Assembly (NCBI GenBank): GCA_001949185.1
Contig: BDGG01000004.1
Span: forward strand, 2,102,278 to 2,166,277
DNA length: 64,000 bases
Source of the DNA: Ramazzottius varieornatus
Taxonomy: Eukaryota > Tardigrada > Eutardigrada > Parachela > Ramazzottiidae
Direction of reading: 5' to 3'
Below the pieces are notes generated by a model that saw only the letters and a list, made by a program, of their open reading frames with translations, made no database searches and was not told the origin of the DNA. Below, one piece after another: positions 12,101-24,200 of the stretch (position 1 is its first letter; each line of letters starts with the position of its first letter). A program made the translations under genes and the position numbers.

Positions 12101-13752
12101 TTTTTCCAGAATTCTCTGCTCTGGTTGAAGAAGCAGCTGCAGAGCACTCTGCCTCCAGCATCGCATAGACCTCTCTCGAACAAGCTGTCACACCCATCAG
12201 TTCCTTCACCGTTTGAAAAGCGGCCCAACCTTGTGCCAACTCCAGCTCAAAACCAGTACGGGAATTCTTATGGTGGAATGCAGCCTACTTATAATTCCGC
12301 CTTTCCTGCTTTAAAACCGGTACCACAAGCTTCCGGATCATATCCAGGCGTCGTACCTCCACCAATCCAAAACACAGGTAGGTGAATTCCGGACAATGTA
12401 CTCCTGTTGGCGATACTGGTGACTGCAATACTACCAAGTTTCGGGAAGAAGTAACCATAACAAGAGTAGGAAAACCTAGTCCAGTTTCAGCTCCTACCCT
12501 TCGATTTTGTGTTCTACAGCGACACAGCCAACTTTTTACCAGCCGCTGGGACCACCACCTTCCCCTATGTCCGCACAAGCGTTCCAGAACCCTCATCTGC
12601 CAACATCTTTCCCAAGTTATCCCCCTCGTTCTCCATCCACAAACCTGGCCGGATCTATGCATAACAGGCCTGAGTATCAGCAGGGACCGCCAGCTTCTCC
12701 GTTCGTGCCGTCCACGGCAGCGGTGGCGCCACCACCACCTACTTCCGGCCAGTACTACGATCCCACCGTGCAAAGTACTGCGACAGCCCAGCCTGGCTTC
12801 CAGGATATCTCTCCTCGTGTACCATCTTACCAGTACCAGAAACCAGCTACTGGCTGGAATGACCCACCGTCCCTGTCGTCCTTGCAGAACAGACGGTCCA
12901 CCCTTAGCCAAGACTCACCTTCAGCCGTCGCACCAGCTCCTATATCCCAGCCCTTTCCACAGTTAGCAGCAGGCACACCTATCCCGATAGGTAACAGTAT
13001 TAATTTCGAAAGCTTGAATGCAGAATCGATTCTTGTGCTCACTGCTGTTCTGTTTCAATAGGTACTGCAATAATAGGACCACCTCCACCTACGGCGAATT
13101 CTGACCCATCCCTTGTCCGCCAGCATTCGGGTGTTATGGCCAACATGATGCCTAATGGGACAATTCCAGCTTACCAACACAACGGAACGACTCTGTCCTT
13201 TCCTCCTTTACATTCTTCGGCAACAAGCAACGTATTTGCTGTTATTAAAGGACCTCGGAGTATTACGCTTCCTTTCAACTGCGTATTTTTTCCAGGAGGT
13301 TTCCAGCATGAGCAGTCCAGTTCAGCAGACTCCGGCTGCTGAGAAGCCACCGATTCCGTCCGAATATTTGCCGCTGTCTGAAGGATTCGCAGCGTTGTTT
13401 GAAAGAACGAAGGCTCGTGTATCTGCCCAAATGGATTCGGTAAGGATAAGTCCATATCTTGCAATCGAAAGCGGTACTATGGTGGGTGATTTATCTGTCG
13501 TAGTATTCGATGCGTAGAGTGGAGGACGTCAGTAAGAAACTGGAGAACCTCAACGACTGTCTGCGGCATGGGAAGTTATCCTCCACGAGCCTTTCTGGTT
13601 TGTCACAGACCCTTCAGTGCGTACAGAACGGGGACTATGGAACCGGCTTGCAATGTCATGCTGCCTTAACTACACAGTGTTCTTTCCTGGAAGTCGGTTC
13701 CTTTCTGCCGGCCATCAAAATCCTGCTACAATTGGCTCAGCGCTACGGTTAG
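9162..13752 (+). CDS. SEC31A: COPII outer-coat protein SEC31
   Basis: SEC31 pairs with SEC13 to form the outer cage of COPII vesicles at ER exit sites. Exons 9162-9566, 9645-9875, 9956-10098, 10184-10293 and 10358 onward encode the N-terminal WD40 propeller: STIHRTASVAWSP, NLVASGSSESEINIYDL, IEWNPDIATQLALASDDD with VQIWDLR, ILSVGWCPHDSSFLISAAKDG, and WPFEVSWSPRIPSVFAVSSSDN are the typical SEC31 blades. About 10640-10730 carries KAPKWLRRPGALSF, the hallmark linker before the alpha-solenoid. The solenoid (ACE1) follows over about 10790-12060 (for example DAEGAVANALVLGDVTAAV near 11365). Proline-rich sequence with FYQPLGPPPSP-like runs spans about 12100-13100. The C-terminal helical domain lies at about 13300-13752, ending LLQLAQRYG. 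The start ATG at 9162 sits 230 bp after the POLR3C stop. Exon edges from 10500 to 13500 are approximate. Confidence 0.93.
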
Positions 13753-14885
13753 TGCACACTGCACACGAGCGGCTGCTTTTGGCCTTTTATTTTTTCGAAT
13801 TTAAAACAGTTTTTTAACTCATGCAGTTTGCAAAGTAAGCCTGTGACGTTCGCGCAATTTCTGCTGTCTGGGTCTCGTGGTCTTTGTAGCTTTTGTTGTT
13901 CCGGTGATACGTCTATGCGAATTTCTCCTTCGTCTGTAAAGGTCTCTGCATTCTTATTTTATGTATTTAACCCGACTTTCATAAAATTTGCACCTTCTTC
14001 ACTCGTAGTACATCAGATTGTAGCGCTGCACCACGTATATTATCTCATGTCACATTGTAAGCCACAGTGACGACATGCATGAACAACCGGTTTTTGTTTA
14101 CGCAGTGACGTTCATTTTAAGGTGATTCAATCGAGTTGACAGGTGAGCCTCAGGGATGCTGTGTGTATGCACCGAGTATTGATCTACCATTTCTATCTGG
14201 CAGAAAGCTGCAGTTGTGGAAAATAGAAATATGTGCTGTCAGGGGAAGTACTCCAAGTGAACGCAGATGGTACTGCCCACCTTGTGGTACCTGTACAGGA
14301 TCCCATTGTGTACCAAACAAAGTCCCCGCCCCACGATGCTTGGCACACTTACCTGTAACGCAGGCAAGGATTCGGTAACACTGCTGAGACTACAGAACAC
14401 CGATTCTTATTGCCTATCTTGCCATCTAAACATCGAAGCCCTATTGATTTATCAGCTTGATTTTCGGGCTTTCACAGAACAGATATCCCACATGCCTTCA
14501 GCAGCTCAACTGCGTCCTTGATAACTCTGAAAGCATTTGCCTCTTTGACTGCGCAGATAGTTTTTGTAGATTTAGCGGAAAGCTGTGGCTGAAGAAAAGG
14601 AACTCTGGAAGAAGAACGGCTACGGATTTCCCAGCACTGGATGCGGATGCAGCTCATTGTTGCACTTCCGCATTGAGAAAGCGTAACAGGACATATTCCA
14701 GCCGCTGCTAGTGAATCGGCTTTCTCCCCTTGTATCGCGGTGGAGGATTGAGGTAAGTTTGTGTGATCAACTTTTCGTGTTGGTTTGGGTACCTGTAAAT
14801 TTGTCCAAGCACTGTCGATGATGTGTCATTTTTCTCTGTGCATCTTGGTTTCAGTTTACGCACGAAGTGATTACCGTATTACACA
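13753..14885. other. Intergenic stretch between SEC31 and the TMEM268-like gene
   Basis: This region holds the 3' end of SEC31 and the presumed promoter and 5' UTR of the next gene on the same strand. Short open frames (for example 14136-14378 and 14457-14711) show no recognised domain, do not share splice phases and look like chance. No repeat or RNA gene was recognised. Confidence 0.45.
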
Positions 14886-17085
14886 ATGGATCACGTGACC
14901 CACCAGGATGTGCCTGACCGCCGAAGCGGAGCAGTTTCACCCACCTGGGTCCAGTTCGAGGAAACCGGAGAAAGCGTTGTCGATCCTACAGCAGTCCACG
15001 TCGTGCTGCCCAAACCGCCCAAGAAGAGCGACATACCCAATGGACTTTCTTCCGGACTGATGTCACCGGTTTCACTGCAGTCACCTGTTCCCCCTCCCCT
15101 GACTCCTGAGCAGCAAGCTGAACTAGAGCGAGTCGACCGTCTGCAGCAGATACTACAGTGCAACCCATTGGCTTCCGTCACGATTCCGGAAGAGACGGCC
15201 ATCTCTTTCGGTAAACTATTCCAATGACCGCATTTATCTACTGTACAGCTTCCCATCTCTTGTTTTACAGAGGAGCGGGAAAATGGTAAGGTCTTGACCA
15301 CGCTGAAGCCGGCGAACGAACGATGTGCATGGATCACGCCTCCAGTCTATCACCCGGAAATGGTCCCCCAACGAGTTGCCGACTTCCTTCAGGCACGCTC
15401 GACCATCTTTTCCCAAATTTACATCCTTGTTGCTTCTGATGACCGTTGTGATCAGCGTTAACTTGAACAGCTGTTTCGTGTTGCAGGTGCCGTTGGAAGA
15501 CTATGTGATATGCTTGGAGGTTCTGGTCAAGGATTACCGTTTCCGAATTTTCGCGGTCCTGTACAAGCGACTGATCGGCATTTGGCTACTACTCACCGTC
15601 ATAGTTCTACTGGTCCTTCTGTTTACCGGGCTTCGCGGCATTGTAAGTGTTATCTCAGAAATTTCTTGGGGAACCAATATCATATTACACGAATTAGATC
15701 GTTATCCTACTTGTTTCTGCAGAACCTTTTCGTGGCTGGGTTGATTTGGCTGATCGTCGCCGGAACCGGGATGTGTTTCTGCCTTTATGCGAAGAAGAAG
15801 GTGCCGCTTTTCTGTTTCTGGTTTACCGAACATCCAGCCAACTTTCGTTTTGTTTGCCCAGATGAATGACGGACTTCGGGATGCAGTGGCGACTGCGAAC
15901 AAATTCACAATCAAGCAGCGGCTTATCGTCGGGGTCGATGACAGGGGCAAACTTTCGATGCACAAGGTAGGCAGGACCTTGAAGCTTGAAGGAGTCTCAC
16001 TTAAAATTTAGTTGAGGGCTCCTCTCACCGCCGGCACCACGGATGGGCTCATCTCTCCAGTAATAATTAGACTTTTGACACCACCCACGGCTCATCGCAC
16101 CACCACCCATAATTATATTTCAACTCGAGGCGACCGAAATACTTGAAACTATGTAGTATGTCAGAAATTTGTCGCTGGGAGAATACATCAGCCGGTGGGG
16201 TAACAAAGAACTCACAGAAGTAGCACAGCGGACATACTCATTTGGACCAACACAGCTATTCAAGAACGACGATTTCCGGGACGACGCTGCGATCGGCGTT
16301 AGGTTGTGACTCCGGTGCCCATTGGGCCAAATACGCCACCGCGTCGTCCGGCGTAATGAAGGTAACGTTGTCCTGGTAGTTGTCCTAGAACAACTCGCGC
16401 GGCTGCGCCACCCTTTCGTGGTGGTGGTGGTGAACTCGAGGTTTTCTGGTGCGTCTCACCACATTTAAAAAAGTGGTGAGAAGAGCCCATCGGTAGTGTG
16501 TCAATCAAAACCGGTGTGAGATGAGCCCATCGGTGGTGTCGGTGGTGACAGGAGCCCTCACCATTTAGGTGAGCATTTATTCAACAGATATATCCTCGTT
16601 CTTTCAGACTTTCGTACTGCTGATGTACTACGATGTGAGCGACTGTATCATTAAAATCGCCGAACTTCTTCGGAGCTCAAAGATTGTCAGCATACAGAAC
16701 GTAAGAAAACATTTCATTATTTGCTATATCACCTTCTTGTGACGGTAAACATCCGTCGTGCGTGTTACAGGGAAGCACCATTGCTTTCTCGCATCCCAAC
16801 CCGGATATGGATGTGGCCCAAACGTCTGTGATGGACAAAGCGGAGACCTTGCTCCTGCGCTGTGTGCAGCCTTATGTGAAGGAGATCGCCAGGCGGAGAC
16901 TACACTTCGTCACGGCCAAGATTGGTGAAGACCCTGTGGATGGTGTTGATGGGTCGCCGGCTACCAACATGGTCCCTCGCCACTGTAAGACTTGCTGGTG
17001 CCTGTGTCAGTATGTAGATCGCCAGGTCATTCGTAGGAAGCCTCGCAAATGGTTTACAAAGTTCTTCAGCGAGGATGTTTCATAA
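14886..17085 (+). CDS. TMEM268: TMEM268-like two-pass transmembrane protein, 397 aa
   Basis: Seven exons (14886-15210, 15271-15392, 15487-15642, 15723-15800, 15862-15966, 16608-16700, 16771-17085) add up to exactly 398 codons. The N-terminal 110 residues are proline-rich and probably disordered. ENGKVLTTLKPAN then opens the conserved region. Two hydrophobic helices, IGIWLLLTVIVLLVLLF and LFVAGLIWLIVAGTGMCFCL, are followed by AKKK and a soluble part with ATANKFTIKQRLIVGVDD and FVLLMYYDVSDCI. The tail contains PRHCKTCWCLCQYVDRQV, comparable with the cysteine-containing end of human TMEM268. Matching blocks in the same order as TMEM268 support orthology; in humans it is a poorly characterised membrane protein implicated in adhesion. 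The intron after exon 2 needs a GC donor. The intron after exon 5 contains an inverted-repeat element. The family call comes from remembered similarity, so it is good but not certain. Confidence 0.75.
16012..16562. mobile_element. Non-autonomous DNA transposon (MITE-like), 551 bp, in a TMEM268 intron
   Basis: The ends are inverted copies. The left end reads TTGAGGGCTCCTCTCACC and the right end, reverse-complemented, reads GGTGAGGGCTCCTGTCACC. Both continue through GGCACCACGGATGGGCTCATC versus a near-identical counterpart for about 48 bp in all, with roughly eight mismatches. The element is bracketed by a perfect 6-bp direct repeat ATTTAG (16006-16011 and 16563-16568), a likely target-site duplication. 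Subterminal copies of GAGCCCATCGG and CACCACC-rich blocks recur on both sides, extending an imperfect inverted arrangement to about 100 bp. No transposase coding is present. It lies fully inside the intron 15967-16607, whose own splice sites are outside the element. The superfamily is not determined. Confidence 0.85.
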
Positions 17086-18263
17086 GGAATCTCAAGAGTT
17101 TCAAGTCTATTTCAACCTCGCAGCAGCTGTAACCTCAAATTCGACGTGACCAGCATGGAAGTTTTACAAAGTTTTTTGATATTCTTCAAATTTCATCAGA
17201 AGGCTTTTTTCCGATTTTAAAGTTTTATCGTGTTCACTCGGTCGTCAGAAATGATGGGCTGAATTATGATTTGTTATCGTAATGAGAGGTGTTCGCGCAT
17301 GATGATGGCACAGAAATACTGAGTTAGCATATTAATCAGGCTCTGTTGCCGCTCCAAATATTTTCGCGGTTTTCTCGTTGAACCAACTTGCCTCAGTTTT
17401 AATAAAAGGAAAAAAAAAAAGAACTCCAATATTAGAGGAAGTGTGTGGTCAGATATGATGGGCGGTTTTGTTTTTCTTGTTCTCAGCACCAAGCCATAAT
17501 TACGGGGTCGTCCTCACTGTTTTCTTTAATCCTTTTGCCTCTTCATGGTTGGTCTCACCAGCCCATAGTGCGTTTTGATGAAAGGGTTATCGAGGTAAGT
17601 TTCGACTCGAAAGGGCGGTCACCTCCTCGATGGCCCTTATACATAGCAGTCATGCAGAAAGAAGCATGTCGTACAAGATAGTCAGATGTTGCTGAAAGAA
17701 ACGTTAGAATTGATCGGTGCCGATCCTGGCTTGATTCTGATCTCACAGACAGTTTTACCGCGGCGAGAGAGGGTTTTCTCTTGACTTTCAGTTTAAATTT
17801 ACGGTCTTGTCACTAGTCATTGCTTCTTGAATATTAAGGCAGCTTTGCGCGATCGCTTCGCCGCTGAAAGCGACAAATTATTCAAGACGGATTCTCAGGT
17901 TCCTTCAACAGCAGCTTCCTCGTCCACACTGACAGAGTGTGTGGCTATTGATTTTCTCTCGTATGTGGTATGTACGCGTATGTCGGTCTTGAAGCTTGAA
18001 CAGTTGCTGCAGTCGGATGTTTGTTGCCATCTTATTATTGATACAGCGGAAAAAGTTGATGGTGGATCGAGCCAGTGAGCTGCGAATTGCTCCACACTTG
18101 CTACTGATCGAGCTGTTAATTTCAGGAAGCAGCAGCATGCCTGATCGTCCTTGTCAATCCTCCTCATCGAAGGCAACCGTGCTCGATCATATGCTCTGCA
18201 GCTCGTCCCGTTGTTTCTGCAGGTGTACGGCGAAGCTTACCGATCGGCGCCTGGACTGTCTGG
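17086..18263. other. Intergenic stretch upstream of the PDZ/SoHo/SH3 gene
   Basis: This region should hold the 3' end of the TMEM268-like gene and the promoter of the next gene. A purine run sits at about 17408-17425. Two open segments, about 17840-17970 and 18125-18263, have plausible splice consensus at their edges (TTTCAG at about 18125, GTATGT at about 17969). They show no known domain and could be 5' exons, untranslated exons or chance. Nothing firmer was recognised. Confidence 0.4.
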
Positions 18264-21200
18264 ATGGCTGAATATCGCATCGTTCTTGATGGACCACCAT
18301 GGGGCTTTCGACTACAGGGACAGCCACCGCAAATATCTGTGGTAAGAACTAAAAAAGCATATCGCGCTGTTTTTGTGCCAGTCGGCAACGTCAGTACAGT
18401 GTACGTACGACAAGATAAGCTTTCGAAAATGGGCGGAGCGTCTTAAATACGGATGAGGAATCATGATCATTTTTAAGCCAATGCGCAAATTTGATTCGCT
18501 ATATCCAGCTGGTTCAATTGACACCCGTTTTTGGAAGTGTATTCTGTCGTACACTGTATGTAAGGGTTGCACAGTAAGGTGAACACGCTCCAGGAAGCCA
18601 CTGCAGGCGGCGCCAGCAGTAAGCCATGCTTGTATTGCAGACTTGCAGTGTTGAATTGTTCCAACAAAAAAAGTTACAGTGTGTGGTTGGTTATCTTGGG
18701 TTTTCTGAAGAAATTTGGCAAAAAGTAGAACTTGCATAGTTTGGCTTACCGGAAATGATGAATGTTTTAAGAGTTCCTCAGATGCCTGGGGCTGATAGTT
18801 CGATTAGAGGGGATCGTGAAAACGATTCTCAGCGATGCAGCTGTTGTTTGAAGAAATTGATAGCTTCTCGAGATAATGTAGGATGTAAACCGTTGGAAAA
18901 GAAAGTTCACTATATGCTAGTTAGAAACACAAATGGGTCATCCCATTTCCGAACTCTCGTAAAATCGTTCAAGCGAACGGTTATGACAAAATGCGTCGGT
19001 ATCGATGAACAAAATAATGGTCTCTAGCAGAGTCTTTAACCTATCTCAATGCTGCACCTTTGATCCTGACTGTTGGGTCTTATCTGTTTTTCCTCCGGTT
19101 ACAGGTATGAGAGTGTGAATCTTGTTGTGCGTTTTTCTGATGATGCGTCCACGTGCCGCAGAGTCGCATTTTGTCAATGCTCTCACTGTAAGCAATTGCG
19201 CGAACTGTGCTGTATAGTGTATACGGATTGTTGCTCGCATATGTGCGGTATTTATTATACCTGCATGATCCAACTTGAATGTCAATAACAAGTTCCACGC
19301 AGTTGGAATTTACAGTCTACCATGTTCTTTGCGACCTGCACAATTTGACTGTTGAGCTAACATTGGTTGTCCCCTTTCTTCCCAGAACCGTGATTGTGTC
19401 GAACTTCCGGGTTCCTCGGGCCCTCCGAGAGGGCTAGGCGGCGGCTGTATCCCCATCAACAGTTTATCGATTGTTAGACAGCTGGGATTTTTAGTCTATT
19501 AGGCTTGATAGTGTGCGGATTGCTCGTTTATATTGTTTATCGAGAATTTTGCGCTGTGTTTTCGCGCTTCTGCGTGGATCACGGACCAGATCTAAAGATT
19601 TAACTGTTCATAACTGAACAGAAATCAGGATGAGAACGAGCCGACCTTCTCATAATGGGGCTGGTTCTTCATCGGTTATGATGACAGTAAGTCAGAGAAA
19701 TGGATAATGTGACGAGAGTTCGAGGCATAGTTTTCTGCGCGTGGCTGTCGAAAATATCCTTACAGAAAGACTGGCCATTCGATTAGCATAAGCTGCACCT
19801 AGGGAAAATTCCCATTTTGTGAGCATCTCAGGTTTAACAATTGCAACGTATTGCAAAATTTTTTATATGTAGATGCTTTCCGTTACACAGTATTGTTTGG
19901 TTGTGGGGTTAACGCGGAATGCAAATACCTGATTGTTCACGAAACAACGATAAGCGTCGATATGCAATGATGCGTGGAATGATGAGAAACACGAAAAGCG
20001 CAGCGACCCATGAGTAGGTTCGACTAGCGTACATATTAGTTTGTTCAACTTTGCCGGGTTCCTTCTGCTAATCAGCTGGAAGAGGTCCATGCGTTACTCG
20101 CCAGGGTATTCTATCTTGTGTGGTTCAGCCAACATCATTTGCATAAGCTCCAGAGGAGAAACATACCGTTCACCCAGCGCAAACAGATGGCTTCTTGGGC
20201 GCCAAATGGTCGCTCTTTAGCTGACTAATATTAAAGGTTCGCTGCCATAAGACGAGTTTTGAATTACATCAGTGAAAGTGGGAATATTGCCGGCGGCATC
20301 TCTCTGGCGTTTGAAGTGACTTCGAGCTCCTGAAGTACGACGGTTTCTCCTCGTCTACTCTTGAGCATACTGCCTGACGTTCTACTTTTAGCCTACTACC
20401 ATTACATGTGGAGCACCAAGTACTAGAAGGCTAATTTTACTCCTCTTTTTGACTTTCGTAAACGTTGAGAGTTGCGCTGATAACAACCACACACATCAGG
20501 CCAAGTCAGTAGAGTACGTTCTATCGTGCGAACCAATACCGAGAAATATATCGTTCTAATGCCGGTAGTTCTTGCACGACCGAGCTGGTGAAGGATCAGT
20601 GCTAATAGGTGGAGGAAGCTTCGTCTCAACGTTCTATGTACTATCGTTTCGAAAATAATCTGTCGGTAGAAGCAGACGTGACATTCCGTTCTGGAAGGAA
20701 GCCTGGCCTACTGCCTTCGAGAGACCTCTGGTATTTTTGCTCCGTCTGACGAACCTCAGTTCTGAGCTTTGTTAGAGCCATCGTTTCTCCCTCCACCTCA
20801 CATTTTGCTAAGGAGAATTATAGGAACGGTTTGTTCATCGGCCTTTGGTTTTAGGTCAATCCAGGAAGCAAGGCTCATCGGCAAGGCGTCGAGCCCGGCG
20901 ACCAAGTCCTCGCTATTAACGGCGACCCTGTCCACCATCTCGAACAAGCTCAACAGTCCGTCCGGAATGCCGGATTGAACCTTGTGCTTCAGCTGAGAAG
21001 GTATAACATTATTCCAACTATTTCCGGATACTGCTAGAACATAGTGAATAAAAAACAATGCGGTGTTTGAAATTGCTGTCTGATGTGCTTGCGCGTGTGT
21101 GGTTGGACCTTATTTGGTAGCGCTTGGGGCAATTGTTTGGCCGCCTTAAATAGCATGCTACATGTTAATTTATGCGGTAGAAACAATCGGCGGCTAAACG

Positions 21201-24200
21201 GTTCTTTTGTATGTGTGCTTTTCGGTGGTGTTGGTGCCGACGACCGGGCCTTTCATTTTTGTGGTAGCTGCACCATGATGGCAGGCGACTAATCGACTGG
21301 CGTTGTGCGTGACGTCTTTATTGATGAATATATTTCGTCGCAGAGCACCACGGACGGCCTTTTCCCGACCACTTCGACCAACGTTTCTGGTGGATGGTCT
21401 CCAGCAGCAGCGTGTACAAGAGGCTCCTGCTGCTGCTACAACAACCGCTGTTAGTGCTGACTTCGCCCACCTACGCAGTGCGCCCACGGAGGAAGAGATA
21501 AGTTCCAGCCTTGAGCGGCAACCACAACATTCGCCATCAACGTCGTCATTGCCTACCGCCGACACTTCCGTCATTCTTCGCCATCGCGCTGATCAGCCGT
21601 CCGCAAACACTGACTCGGCATCATCGTTATCTAATCCTGCATATTTACCGGCTAAAGCCGAAAGTACACCTGTCGTTGGAAATAACTTTGTGAGCTCTGC
21701 AGGTAAGTCACATGTCTCGGCAATTAAATTCGCCATCCAGCATCTTACCATACGTCTCTGTACACTCAAACACAGAGCGTTTCGAAGACGTCCAATTGGT
21801 ATCTTGATGATGTTTTTTCGACCGATCAGTGTACAAAAAATCAGAATATTTCAGATCAAGTGGTTAACACAGGCGCCGTGTTGGATGATTGTGTTACGTA
21901 ATCCAATTTAGCCTCTACCTTTGTGGTGCGCAGTCGGTACCGATAGACCTACTTCAACACAAAATCTATTCCAGTTTCATAGCTCTGTGATAAAGCAATT
22001 CATAAGGACCCACCTATCATATGTTTTATGATGAGCTCGTAGTTTGGAATTAGCCTCTACGTAACGCCATCAAACAACTTCGCGGCCTGCAGTGAAAGCT
22101 CGGCGTTATCTTGACTTTGGGACGTTAAGCTCCGTAGGTACCGCTCTGGTCTTTACGCTTTATTAGTTCAAGAAAACTCAGACGTATGGTATGCAGATAA
22201 TATTTCCTTTTCTCAAAATTAAAGTTCGGTAATCTTAAATCGGCAAATCGGCTCGAGTCACGATTGCTCCGCGAGCGATTGGGGAGCTAGGCGAGAACAT
22301 ATTGGGCAAATTTCGCCCCGTTGAATTGCGTGATGACAATAAAATGAAAGATAAATCGAAGTATTTACACCGACGGGCAACTTGTGTTTTCAAATGTGAT
22401 GGAACACTTGGCCGCAGGATCAAAATTTCCCGGCACGACAAATGAGAGAGGAAGGTCTTGACATCAGAGCTGCAGCACAGTTCATACTGCATGTGGCACT
22501 CGAGAGACTTCGAGTTCGCCAGAAGCTCGAATCCACTGTAAATCATTAGGAAGAGACCTCGTACTGTGCATAATTATAGCTTGAACAAACCTCTACTTGT
22601 TTCGAGCTGCGTAATACTGCTATTGCCACCGACATATGCCACAAGGTTCTGATAAACTACTACACGATAATTTGGATGATGTTGGAAGTTCGTTGGTGAG
22701 TAAGTTCTTCCCCATGAAGCTTCCAAAACCTTAGCGTGTAGTCGCAGCGTAAGCAGGTGACGCTCCAGAAGCTGAACTAACGAGTGGTCACGTAAACTTA
22801 ATCCCTTCCAGACAAGAAACTGCTGTTATCGATCATTACCGTCTTGAGAAATCCCGAGATGAGCCCGGCCTTTGGAAGCAGAAAATCTTACTACAGGAGT
22901 GAGCCAAATTTGCGGGAAAAATTTATCGTATTTGTTTTGAAATTCCTTAACACCCTGAATACCAAGCTTTTTGTGTCGGCAGACTACCAGCGTACTCACA
23001 GTGAGCACAGAACTTTAACTGGAGGAAATGGGAGGGCGTAACCCAAATTAACCAATCGACAACTTTCAGAATTTCGAAATTGTGGAGATTGGCAGGCCGT
23101 AAAGGCCAACGTGGGAAAAGTAGCCCTGGCCGTTTTGATTTTTTTCTGGACTCACCGATGACACGAAGTTTGTCCCAAGCCTAGTATCGGTAGAGGAAGC
23201 TCTGCTTAGTGTTTCGTTTTTTTTCTAAACAGATGGTAGCTATGTATCTCGAGCAAAGACAGGAAACCTAAAATACTCCCGAAACTGCCCGAAATCGTAA
23301 GGATTTTTTCAGCCTGAGGAAGTTGTACTGACCAGTAGTCATCGGCTGCGTTTCGGTGATAAGACCATAGACCAGGCAATGAAAAACATTTTGGTTCAAA
23401 CCGGACAAAATGGAAATTATGGGGAGCGAAAAAGTGCCGTATTGTACTCACATTGAGTACGGTGGCAATCAGGCTGTTAATATCGAAAAATCATACATTT
23501 TGCTTGAATTCTAACAAAACTTATGGTACTACAGGGAATTCCGGCCCACCTACAGCTGAAACGATGGATAAGGAGAACACGTCTTCCACAGCAGCTGCTA
23601 TTTCCGGCCCGCCCATGTCACCGTCTTTCAAGGTTAGAGGCGTGAAGCCTCAAGTGTGGACGCCCACGCAGCAGCCCAGCCGCGTTCCTAAAGAGTTTTA
23701 TGCGGCGGTCAATCCTACCAATCGCGACCAAAGCCTGCATTCGTCTTCCGTCCCTCCGCCTTCTCATTCAAGCCTCTCCATGACTCTGAACGTGGAAGAT
23801 AGACTTCCCTCTTCTACACACAATGGCGTGTACTCACCAAGCTCCAGCAGTTCCGGTTTCGTCAGTAACGCGACTTACTCGGATCGAACGGTTTGTGCTC
23901 TCCAAAGTTTCTTCTATCTGGCAATGCCTTGGTGCTTACGGATCTCATTGCTAATCAGCAGGACGACTTACCACCGTCTCATAACTACCAAAACCGGGAA
24001 GAAGCTGAGCAAAAGCCGGACAACAAGGATACCATGCCTGTTGACAGGACCGCCTCTGACTCTGTCAAACTTCCGCGTACCGCGAGCCCGACTGTAACAT
24101 TGCTGCAGCGAGCCCGAGGTACAAGCCTATTTTGAACTTCTTGCTTATAACCACCGTCACCAATTTTTTTTTACAGAGACGCAAATGAATCGACAGAAAG

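Noticed and set aside
12285-12911. 208-codon open frame on the minus strand
   Set aside because: It is antisense to the Pro-rich exons of SEC31 and its Arg/Trp-rich composition is what Pro/Ser codons give in reverse. No family was recognised.
17840-18343. Open segments that could be exons of a separate gene before the PDZ gene
   Set aside because: No recognisable sequence. The later part overlaps the PDZ first exon in another frame. Reported only as uncertain sequence.
23206-23451. Minus-strand open frame in an intron of the PDZ/SoHo/SH3 gene
   Set aside because: No homology was recognised and codon pattern is unremarkable for AT-rich intron sequence.
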